The notes under the pieces are model-generated. The model ran no database searches, was not told the origin of the DNA, and was given only the letters and a program-made list of their open reading frames with translations. The position numbers and the translations under genes are program-made. This document shows positions 1-6,550 of a DNA stretch of 13,889 bases, piece after piece (positions within the stretch are counted from its first letter, which is position 1; the number at the start of each line of letters is the position of its first letter). The stretch is from CAZFQG01 sp964520785 (GTDB lineage Bacteria > Planctomycetota > Planctomycetia > Pirellulales > Thermoguttaceae). The stretch spans positions 1-13,889 of the forward strand of contig CAZFQG010000172.1 of NCBI GenBank assembly GCA_964520785.1, read 5' to 3'.

Positions 1-120
1 GCCGTCCCCAAAATGGCGGTTGGCAAGAGGGAGGCTCGAGTATTCACCTATGTAGTCAAATGAATTAGCTCACATTGGGGGCATGGTTTCACCGAATCAA
101 GGCGGCTCATCGCGTAGGAG

Positions 121-129
121 TGGTATAAT
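121..129 (+). promoter_or_regulatory. Extended -10 promoter candidate
   Basis: A TGnTATAAT extended -10 element lies here (TG at 121-122, TATAAT at 124-129). No good -35 hexamer lies 16-18 bases upstream, which is tolerated for extended -10 promoters. It would start transcription near 136 and give a leader of about 75 bases to the start of the small membrane protein gene at 212. The match is by eye only; a chance TATAAT is less likely in G+C-rich DNA, but this stretch is less G+C-rich than the genes. Confidence 0.45.
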
Positions 130-211
130 CTTGCCAGACTCGCCTGTTCGACGGAGGTTCCGCCCCTTCCAGTAAACTCGGCCGGAGGTGACAGTCGAAG
201 AAACGTGAAGA

Positions 212-502
212 ATGTGGCCTCGCTTCTGGAGACTCAGTTCTATGCCGTCGTTAATCCGTTCGTTTTTTCTCGCCGCGGGCATGACCGCCATTCTCTTCGG
301 ACTCTGTTCCACGGCGCTCGACAAGGTTACCCTGAACAGACGGACTGAATCGGCCCCCGCGGAGACCCTGTTTCCTTCCGAGCCTACGCTAGGTCCGAGA
401 AAAGTGGTGCTGATCCCTCACTATCTGCCATCCGCCCTTATTGGGGGGGGCATCGTGGTCTGTGTCTACACGTTTACCCTTCCGAAGCGGTTAAAAGAGT
501 AG
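212..502 (+). CDS. Small two-segment membrane protein, unknown function
   Basis: A 96-residue protein that I cannot assign to a named family. Two hydrophobic stretches are visible: about residues 15-37 (LAAGMTAILFGLCSTAL core) and about 71-90 (YLPSALIGGGIVVCVYTFTL). They are joined by a polar, proline-rich loop, and the protein ends in a short basic tail (PKRLKE). This fits a two-pass inner-membrane protein with both ends on the same side; the first segment could instead be an uncleaved signal anchor. The start is uncertain. ATG at 212 gives 96 residues, while an in-frame ATG at 242 gives 86 and begins closer to the hydrophobic segment; neither has a strong Shine-Dalgarno. An extended -10 element lies at 121-129. 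The gene is 111 bases from the amidotransferase gene and probably a separate unit. It is supported by the ordered hydrophobic pattern and lack of a competing frame, not by recognised homology. Confidence 0.55.
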   Translation: MWPRFWRLSSMPSLIRSFFLAAGMTAILFGLCSTALDKVTLNRRTESAPAETLFPSEPTLGPRKVVLIPHYLPSALIGGGIVVCVYTFTLPKRLKE

Positions 503-523
503 CTTTCGGGAGGGGCTCCTGAT

Positions 524-554
524 TTGCCGTAGCGGTCGACAAAAAAGCTATACT
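524..554 (+). promoter_or_regulatory. Weak promoter candidate for the asnB-ACP operon
   Basis: TATACT at 549-554 resembles a -10 box (five of six to TATAAT). TTGCCG at 524-529 is a possible -35, but the spacer is 19 bases, longer than optimal. It is the best candidate between 503 and 613 for the operon starting at 614 and would give a leader of about 50 bases. Seen by eye only. Confidence 0.3.
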
Positions 555-613
555 TGCGCGGTAGCCCCCGATAGGGAAATGCTTACGCGTCTCGTTGGCC
601 GAATCGACCATCC

Positions 614-2629
614 ATGTGCGGCATCGCGGGAATCATCGAACGTGCAGGAAAAGCGCCCTCGCGCGAGGAAGCGTTGCGTCTGGGGGTTTGTCTGCGCCGC
701 AGGGGACCGGACGCGATGGGAGCGGTTCAAGCCGGCCGCGCGGCGCTGGCGCACGCGAGACTGAGCGTGATCGACCTGGAGGGGGGAGCGCAGCCGATGG
801 AATCGGCCGACGGCCGGTTCATAGTGACCTTCAACGGGGAGATATTCAATTATCGAGAGTTGCGGACGCGGCTGCGCGCGTTGGGGCATTGTTTCCGGAC
901 ACGTTCCGATACGGAGGTCCTACTTGCGGCCTATCACCAGTGGGGCCCGAAATGCGTCGACCACTTCAACGGCCAATGGGCACTGGGCATTTGGGACCGC
1001 CACGGCGAAACCCTGTTTCTTTCGCGCGACCGGCTGGGAATTCGACCGCTTTACTACACCTTCGCCGAGAACCGGTTTCTGTTCGCCTCGGAGGTGAAGG
1101 CGCTGTTCGCGGACCCGGGGGTTACGCGGGAGATTGACCCCGTAGGGCTTGAGCAGGTGTTTACGTTCTGGACGTCGCTGGCTCCGCGCACCGTTTTTGC
1201 CGGGATTCGCGAATTGCCGGCGGGGTGCTCGTTGACGCTTCGCGATGGCAGGGTGGCCGTGGAACGTTACTGGCGGGTCGACTATTCGCATCCGGACCGA
1301 GCGGCCGGGGTGGAAGAGAACGCCGAGGCGTTGTTGGATCTGTTGCTGGACGCGACGCGACTGCGGCTTCGCGCGGACGTTCCGGTAGGGTTGTATGTCA
1401 GCGGGGGGCTGGATTCTTCGATCAACGCGGCCCTCGTCCGGGAGCTGGCGGATGGTCCGCTGGGGGCGTTTTCGATCGAGTTCGAGGATGGAGAATTCGA
1501 CGAAGGCCCGTTTCAGCACGAATTGGCGGAGTTCTTGGGTCTGGACCGTTCGGTTACGCGGTGCGAGGGGGGGCAAATCGCGGACATCTTCCCAGAGACG
1601 GTGCGGCACGCAGAGCGGCCGATTTTGCGGACGGCAGCGGCGCCGATGCAGCTTCTTTCCCGGTTGGCGAGGGAGTCGGGCTTCAAGGTCGTCTTGACGG
1701 GGGAAGGGGCCGACGAGATTTTCGGCGGGTACGATGTTTTCAAGGAAGCGAAGGCGCGCGTGTTCTGGTCCGCGAATCGGGCCTCGCCATTACGCCGGAA
1801 GGTGTTTTCCCGCCTCTATCCCTATATGCCGCGGATCCAGGCCCAGTCGCCGGAGTATCTGGCCGCGTTCTTCCGCGCCGGCGCGGAGGACGTAGCAAAT
1901 CCGTATTTTTCGCACCTTCCGCGCTGGGAATTGACGTCGCGGTTGAAGGCTTTTTTTTCCGAGGACCTCAAGTCGCGTCTGGTCGGGGAGGATCCGTACG
2001 CCGAACTCCGTGCCGCGTTGCCGGTGGATTTCGCGAAGTGGGACTTTTTCGAGAGGGCCGAGTACCTGGAGACCACCGTGTTGTTGCCGGGTTACATTCT
2101 CGGCTCGCAAGGGGACCGGGCAGCGATGGCCAACGGAGTGGAGGGCCGGTATCCGATGCTGGACCATCGGGTCGTCGAGTTCGCGGCGAGGCTTCCCTCG
2201 AGGCTGAAGATGCGAGGGCTCAAGGAGAAATGGCTGTTGAAGAAGGCGGTCGGGCGGCTCGTGCCGGAGTCGATTCTGAAACGGCCGAAGCAGCCGTATC
2301 GCGCCCCGGACGCGAAGTGCTTCGTGGAGGGTTCGGCTGGAAAGGGGCGTTTGAAGGAATTCGTCGAAGCGTTGCTCCAGCCGCCGGCGATCGAGGAGTG
2401 GGGGCTCTTCGACAGCGGGGCCGTGGCCGCTTTGAGCCGGAAGGTCCTAGCCGGTCGGGCCCTTGGCGTGAAGGACAACATGGCGTTCGTCGGGATTCTC
2501 TCAACCCAGATTCTGGCCGAAGAGTTTCTGGATTCCCCTCCGCGCCGGGTCGAACGAGAGGAGATGGTAGTCGCACCGGAGACGATTTCCGCTGCCGTTA
2601 CCGAGATGTTTCTGGAATCCGTGGAGTAA
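614..2629 (+). CDS. asnB: Asparagine synthetase-like glutamine-dependent amidotransferase
   Basis: A 671-residue class II glutamine amidotransferase joined to an asparagine synthase domain. It takes ammonia from glutamine, activates a carboxylate with ATP as an acyl-AMP, and makes an amide. The start is fixed by the catalytic Cys2 (MCGIAGI). The glutaminase domain covers about residues 1-190, with HARLSVID at 47-54, FNGEIFNY at 73-80 and SDTE at 98-101. The synthetase domain starts near 235, with the pyrophosphate loop SGGLDSS at 263-269, LTGEGADEIFGGY at 361-373 and an EGRYPMLDHR block at 510-519. All key motifs look intact. It is longer than the roughly 550 residues of housekeeping E. coli AsnB and resembles forms found in polysaccharide and secondary-metabolite clusters. 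The ACP gene follows 6 bases after its stop, so the substrate may be a carrier-bound or cluster-specific acid rather than free aspartate. That substrate is inference. Confidence 0.93.
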   Translation: MCGIAGIIERAGKAPSREEALRLGVCLRRRGPDAMGAVQAGRAALAHARLSVIDLEGGAQPMESADGRFIVTFNGEIFNYRELRTRLRALGHCFRTRSDTEVLLAAYHQWGPKCVDHFNGQWALGIWDRHGETLFLSRDRLGIRPLYYTFAENRFLFASEVKALFADPGVTREIDPVGLEQVFTFWTSLAPRTVFAGIRELPAGCSLTLRDGRVAVERYWRVDYSHPDRAAGVEENAEALLDLLLDATRLRLRADVPVGLYVSGGLDSSINAALVRELADGPLGAFSIEFEDGEFDEGPFQHELAEFLGLDRSVTRCEGGQIADIFPETVRHAERPILRTAAAPMQLLSRLARESGFKVVLTGEGADEIFGGYDVFKEAKARVFWSANRASPLRRKVFSRLYPYMPRIQAQSPEYLAAFFRAGAEDVANPYFSHLPRWELTSRLKAFFSEDLKSRLVGEDPYAELRAALPVDFAKWDFFERAEYLETTVLLPGYILGSQGDRAAMANGVEGRYPMLDHRVVEFAARLPSRLKMRGLKEKWLLKKAVGRLVPESILKRPKQPYRAPDAKCFVEGSAGKGRLKEFVEALLQPPAIEEWGLFDSGAVAALSRKVLAGRALGVKDNMAFVGILSTQILAEEFLDSPPRRVEREEMVVAPETISAAVTEMFLESVE

Positions 2630-2635
2630 ACCGTT

Positions 2636-2893
2636 ATGGAAAAGATCGCGCATTCGGTCAAGAGATTCGTCCGAGAGAACTTTCTATTTGGTAAGGAAAT
2701 CACGTTCGACGACGATGGCTCGTTCTTGGAGATGGGCATTATCGATTCCACGGGAGTGCTCGAGCTGGTAGCATTCCTGGAGGAGAACTTTTCAATCCGG
2801 ATCGGCGACGACGAGCTGCTTCCGGAGAATCTGGATTCGGTCAACCGGATTACTCATTTCGTGGAGAGGAAGTGCCATGCGAAAGCCGTTTGA
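2636..2893 (+). CDS. Stand-alone acyl carrier protein
   Basis: An 85-residue phosphopantetheine carrier protein. The attachment site is Ser38 in GIIDSTGVLELV (residues 34-45), which matches the carrier consensus with DST in place of DSL. The remainder is acidic and predicted helical (EENFSIRIGDDELLPENLDSV), as in ACPs. It would be converted from apo to holo by a phosphopantetheinyl transferase encoded elsewhere, then hold an acyl group as a thioester. Its start is preceded by GGAG at 2623-2626, inside the end of the amidotransferase gene, with 9 bases of spacing. Its last 17 bases overlap the start of the ligase gene, so the two are probably translationally coupled. It is most likely the partner of the acyl-AMP ligase and possibly of the FkbH-like protein. 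It is not a fatty-acid AcpP by context; its acyl group is unknown. Confidence 0.92.
   Translation: MEKIAHSVKRFVRENFLFGKEITFDDDGSFLEMGIIDSTGVLELVAFLEENFSIRIGDDELLPENLDSVNRITHFVERKCHAKAV
2865..2870 (+). promoter_or_regulatory. Ribosome binding site for the ligase-NadE fusion
   Basis: AGAGGA, 6 bases before the ATG at 2877 and lying inside the ACP gene. It supports ATG 2877 as the ligase start and therefore the 17-base overlap with the ACP reading frame, which is a translational-coupling arrangement. Confidence 0.6.
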
Positions 2894-5426
2894 ACCGTTT
2901 CTCCGCTGGGCCTGTCAGCGCGCCCCGAACAAGCCTATCATTATAGGCGGCGGTCGACGGACGAGCTACGCGGAATTCGAAAGCCGCTCGAACGCGTTCG
3001 CCGCCGGTCTCCTTTCTCTCGGCCTGAAAGCGGAGGACCGGACCGCCATTTACACGGGAAACACGGTAGAGACGGCCATCGCGATCGCCGGGGCGGTGAA
3101 GGCCGGTTCGGTCTTCGTCCCCATTCATCCCTCGGTCAAGCCGGAGAAACTGGCGAAGTTGCTCTCGCATGTGGAGGCACAGACGCTGGTGCTTCCGCAA
3201 TCGAAGACGGCGGGTTTCGAGAGCATCAAAGACCGTCTTCGGTCGACGCCCCAGTTGATCATCGTCGGCGAAAACGCCCAGGGGAGTGCGCCGGGAGCCA
3301 TTAACTTCGAGCGGTTTACGCAAGACGTTCCGCGCGAGATTCCCCGGGCCGTGCGGTCGGCCGATTCCCCGGCCGCGATCTCGTTTACCTCCGGATCGTC
3401 GGGGGAACCGAAGGGCGTAACGCTTTCCTATGGAAACCTCACTTTCGCGGCCGAGACGATTGCCACTTATTTGAAGAACACCGAAAGCGACGTCATTCTC
3501 GGAGTCCTCCCTTTGTCGTTCACGTACGGGCTGACGCAACTTCTGACCACATTCCATGTCGGAGCTACGCTGGTTCTGGAGACTTCGTTCGCCTATCCGG
3601 CCGCGGTGCTTCAACGCATCGAGAAGGAACGCGTCACGGGTTTTGCCGTCGCGCCCACCATGGCGGCCCTGTTGCTGCAGATGGACCTGAGCAAGTTCGA
3701 CCTTTCGTCGCTACGGTACATTACCAGCGCCGGCGCGGCCCTTCCGGTCCATCTTGTCCACGAACTCCGCTCGCGGTTGCCGCACGTCGCGCTCTACTCG
3801 ATGTACGGGCAGGCGGAGTGCATCCGGACGAGTTACCTGCCACCGGAGCGGGTTGATTTGATTCCGTCTTCCGTCGGACACGCAATTGAAGGAGTTGACG
3901 CAAGCGTGGTCGACGAGAATGGAGAGCCCGTTCCACCGGAGGTCGTCGGGGAATTGATCGTCACCGGCCCGAACGTCATGTTGGGTTATTGGAAGGATCC
4001 GGAGGGGACGGACGCCGTTTTGTCGCTCGACCAGGCGTCGGGACACCGTCGTCTGCGGAGCGGAGACCTTTTCCGGACCGACATCGACGGGAATCTGTAT
4101 TTCGTCAGCCGCAAGGACGATATCATCATCACCCGCGGACAAAAGGTCGCGCCTGCCGAGGTTGAAACGGTTCTTGGAATGCACTCGGACGTCGCGGAAT
4201 CGCTCGTATACGGCGTGCCGGACGACGTCCTTGGTTCGGCGGTAAAGGCGGTCATCCGGCCGCGTCCGGGGCGCCGACTGACGGAGAACGAGGTCAAGCG
4301 TTTTTGTTTCGAGCATCTCGAAGACGAAAAGGTGCCGCAGGTCGTCGTGCTTTGGGAGACACGGTTTCCGCAGACGCCCCGAGGCAAGGTAGACCGGCGG
4401 CTGCTGATCGACGAAGTGGAAGCGGCCGAGACGGACCGTCCCATGGACGCCGGCGTACCACGAAACCTCCGCGAGGCGATGCGTCTGGACCCGGCGGCGG
4501 AGGTGGAGCGGATCGGATTCCTTCTGCGGAGGCAGGTGTTCGAATATCTTCACCGCAAAGGAGTCGTCGTCGGGCTTTCCGGGGGGGTCGATAGCAGCGT
4601 CACGGCGGCGCTGGCCGTCAAGGCGTTGGGAGCGAGCCGGGTGTTTGGTTTGTTCATGCCGGAACGGGAGTCCTCGTCGGAGAGTCTCCGCCTGGGCCGG
4701 TTGCTGGCCGAGAGCCTGGGGATCGAGACGGTTGTCGAGGAGATCACGGGGATTCTCGATGGGGCCGGGGCATACCGGCGTCGTGACGAAGCGCTTCGGA
4801 CGGTCTTCCCCGAGTACGAGGCAGGGATGCCGTTTAAAATCGCCGTATCCAACGTACTGGAGGGGAGCCCCTACCGCGTGTTCCATGCGGAGGTCGAGGT
4901 AGAGCCGGGCGAGCGACTCAGACGACGTTTGCCTCTGGACGCATATCAGACGATCGTCGCGTCGGTGAACTTCAAGCAGCGGTCGCGAAAAATGCTCGAA
5001 TACTTCCACGCGGACCGGCTGCGCTATGCCGTCGCGGGGACGCCGAACCGGCTGGAGTACGACTTGGGCTTCTTCGTGAAGAACGGCGACGGCGCGGCGG
5101 ACGTCAAGCCCATTTCGCACCTGTACAAGACCCAGGTTTTTCAACTGGCACGACACCTGGAAATTCCCGAGGAGATTCGGGAGCGGACGCCGACGACCGA
5201 TACGTACTCCTTGGAACAGACGCAGGAGGAATTCTTCTTCTCGCTGCCGTACCATGCCATGGACCTGTGCCTCTGGGCAAAGGATCGCGACGTGCCGTGC
5301 GAAGAGACGGCCGCGGTCGTCGGCTTTTCGCCGGAACAGGTCGCGTGGACCTACCGGGACATCGACGCCAAACGGGGCGTGGCGCGCTATCTGCACGAAA
5401 CGACGCTTTCCATGGACGGGGTTTGA
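2877..5426 (+). CDS. Acyl-AMP ligase fused to NAD synthase-like amidating domain
   Basis: An 849-residue two-domain protein. Residues about 1-510 form an acyl-adenylate ligase of the acyl-CoA synthetase/adenylation superfamily: the AMP-binding loop TSGSSGEPKG at 171-180, YSMYGQAE at 307-314, the ATP-ribose Asp in GDLFR (396-400), the hinge region RKDDIIITRGQKV at 412-424, and the adenylation Lys504 in PQTPRGKVDR. Residues about 540-849 resemble NH3-dependent NAD synthase (NadE): pyrophosphate loop SGGVDSS at 568-574, NFKQRSRKMLEYF at 698-710, GTPNRLEY at 721-728 and NGDGAADVKPISHLYKTQV at 736-754. No glutaminase or nitrilase domain is attached. The first domain probably charges the neighbouring ACP; the second should adenylate and amidate a carboxylate. 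The acidic, charged stretch at about 511-540 acts as linker. The frame is open with no stop between the domains, so the fusion is read directly. True NAD synthesis seems unlikely in this context, but the substrate is unknown. Confidence 0.9.
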   Translation: MRKPFEPFLRWACQRAPNKPIIIGGGRRTSYAEFESRSNAFAAGLLSLGLKAEDRTAIYTGNTVETAIAIAGAVKAGSVFVPIHPSVKPEKLAKLLSHVEAQTLVLPQSKTAGFESIKDRLRSTPQLIIVGENAQGSAPGAINFERFTQDVPREIPRAVRSADSPAAISFTSGSSGEPKGVTLSYGNLTFAAETIATYLKNTESDVILGVLPLSFTYGLTQLLTTFHVGATLVLETSFAYPAAVLQRIEKERVTGFAVAPTMAALLLQMDLSKFDLSSLRYITSAGAALPVHLVHELRSRLPHVALYSMYGQAECIRTSYLPPERVDLIPSSVGHAIEGVDASVVDENGEPVPPEVVGELIVTGPNVMLGYWKDPEGTDAVLSLDQASGHRRLRSGDLFRTDIDGNLYFVSRKDDIIITRGQKVAPAEVETVLGMHSDVAESLVYGVPDDVLGSAVKAVIRPRPGRRLTENEVKRFCFEHLEDEKVPQVVVLWETRFPQTPRGKVDRRLLIDEVEAAETDRPMDAGVPRNLREAMRLDPAAEVERIGFLLRRQVFEYLHRKGVVVGLSGGVDSSVTAALAVKALGASRVFGLFMPERESSSESLRLGRLLAESLGIETVVEEITGILDGAGAYRRRDEALRTVFPEYEAGMPFKIAVSNVLEGSPYRVFHAEVEVEPGERLRRRLPLDAYQTIVASVNFKQRSRKMLEYFHADRLRYAVAGTPNRLEYDLGFFVKNGDGAADVKPISHLYKTQVFQLARHLEIPEEIRERTPTTDTYSLEQTQEEFFFSLPYHAMDLCLWAKDRDVPCEETAAVVGFSPEQVAWTYRDIDAKRGVARYLHETTLSMDGV

Positions 5427-5436
5427 TCGCGGAAAC

Positions 5437-5440
5437 GAGG
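5437..5440 (+). promoter_or_regulatory. Ribosome binding site for GNAT gene
   Basis: GAGG, 10 bases before the ATG at 5451 and 10 bases after the ligase-NadE stop. It supports this start and co-transcription with the upstream gene. Confidence 0.4.
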
Positions 5441-5450
5441 ATATCGACCG

Positions 5451-6503
5451 ATGCCTCCCTATGCCACCACCGTCGCTCGCGACGAAACCGATAAAGAAGT
5501 CATTCTCGGACTTTGGCGACGGAACCTCGATGCGGTTCCGGAGGGGAAGTACGCGTGGTTGTACGAATCGGGACAGGGCGAGAGTTGGGTCGTCCGCGAC
5601 GGCGAAGAGATCGTCGGCTCGGTCGGGCTGATGCGGCGCGAGTTCTGGACGCCGCGCGGAATCGTCCGCGGAGCGCAGCCGATCGACTTGAACGTCGAAG
5701 CCCGATGCCGGACGGGAGGCGCCGCGATCAGTATGCAACGGTCCGTTAACGGTTTGGCCCTCGAAGGGGACCTCGATCTGCTCTATAGCTTCCCGGGACG
5801 AAGTTCCGAGTGCGTACTCCGCCGGGTGGGTTACGAGGCCGTTTGTCCGTTGGATCGCTGGATATTGCCGGTTCGTGGAGAAGCCGTTCTTTCGGGAAAA
5901 ATCCGTCACCCGGCGGCGCGAATGCTGGCAGGGATGCTGGGAGACGTCTACTTCCGCCTGCGACGCGCCGCGGGCGGGTTGATCGCCGGTTCGCGCGAAC
6001 AGGGTCCGACGGGCATTTCCGACGTGTTCGATGCGTCGTTCGACCGGCTCTGGGAATCTGCCCGGCCGCGATTCGATCTTCTTGGCCGGCGCGACGCGGC
6101 GTATTTGAATTGGCGATTCGCCCAGTGTCCCGAGGCGGCTCACCGGGTTTTCTTCTCCCGGAGCGAGGATGGTTCCCTGTGCGGCTATATCGTGTATTGC
6201 GTCGAGGAGGGGACTATCCACATCAACGATTTTCTGGCCGCGGACGGAACCGCCTGGGCACGGCTGCTCGGCGCATTTCTCCATTTCGCGATTGAGCAGG
6301 AAGCGTGCGACCGGGTGGTCGCCGTTTTCATCGGCCCCGACTGGATCACTTCCGGCTTTCGCCGGTATGGGTTCCTCCACCGCGAAACCGACTGGCGACT
6401 CTACGCCTTCGCGCCGTGCGATTTTCGTCGCATGGACGGACTGAGTGTTTACGATCATCGAGTCTGGTACCTGACTCGCGCGGACTTAGATACGTCTTTC
6501 TGA
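5451..6503 (+). CDS. Tandem GNAT-like acyltransferase
   Basis: A 350-residue protein that appears to hold two GNAT (Gcn5-related acyltransferase) folds. The N-terminal half (about residues 15-135) has EEIVGSVGLMRREF followed by IDLNVEARCRTGGAAISMQRSVNG, placed like the beta4 strand and the acyl-CoA pyrophosphate loop of GNATs, and ends in a typical LRRVGYEAV. The C-terminal half (about 185-345) has AAYLNWRFAQCPEAAHRV, then a strand pair (GYIVYCVEEGTIHINDFLA), a helix (RLLGAFLHFAIEQE) and the GNAT-like tail SGFRRYGFLHRE. Tandem GNAT proteins of this size are common near glycan-modification genes. It sits 24 bases after the ligase-NadE stop and closes the plus-strand operon, so an acyl transfer from ACP or CoA to an amine is the likely role. 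Acyl donor and acceptor cannot be read from the sequence. The acyl-CoA loop is not canonical, so one half may be structural only. Confidence 0.8.
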   Translation: MPPYATTVARDETDKEVILGLWRRNLDAVPEGKYAWLYESGQGESWVVRDGEEIVGSVGLMRREFWTPRGIVRGAQPIDLNVEARCRTGGAAISMQRSVNGLALEGDLDLLYSFPGRSSECVLRRVGYEAVCPLDRWILPVRGEAVLSGKIRHPAARMLAGMLGDVYFRLRRAAGGLIAGSREQGPTGISDVFDASFDRLWESARPRFDLLGRRDAAYLNWRFAQCPEAAHRVFFSRSEDGSLCGYIVYCVEEGTIHINDFLAADGTAWARLLGAFLHFAIEQEACDRVVAVFIGPDWITSGFRRYGFLHRETDWRLYAFAPCDFRRMDGLSVYDHRVWYLTRADLDTSF

Positions 6504-6550
6504 CGCACTCCGGCACCGGTCGGACGACGGGAATCCTCCGGTTGGTACGC

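Noticed and set aside
1..63. Possible tail of an upstream gene on the plus strand, ending in TGA at 61-63
   Set aside because: Only 20 codons are in the window and they match no family I recognise, so a chance open frame cannot be excluded.
1225..2694. Large plus-strand open frame of 489 codons inside asnB
   Set aside because: It is in another frame of a gene with complete catalytic motifs, and its composition is dominated by Gly and Arg.
3711..6458. Very long open frame (915 codons) on the minus strand, antisense to the ligase-NadE and GNAT genes
   Set aside because: It is a shadow produced by strong G/C codon bias on the opposite strand. It has a composition rich in Arg, Pro and Val without domain motifs, and it crosses two well-supported genes.
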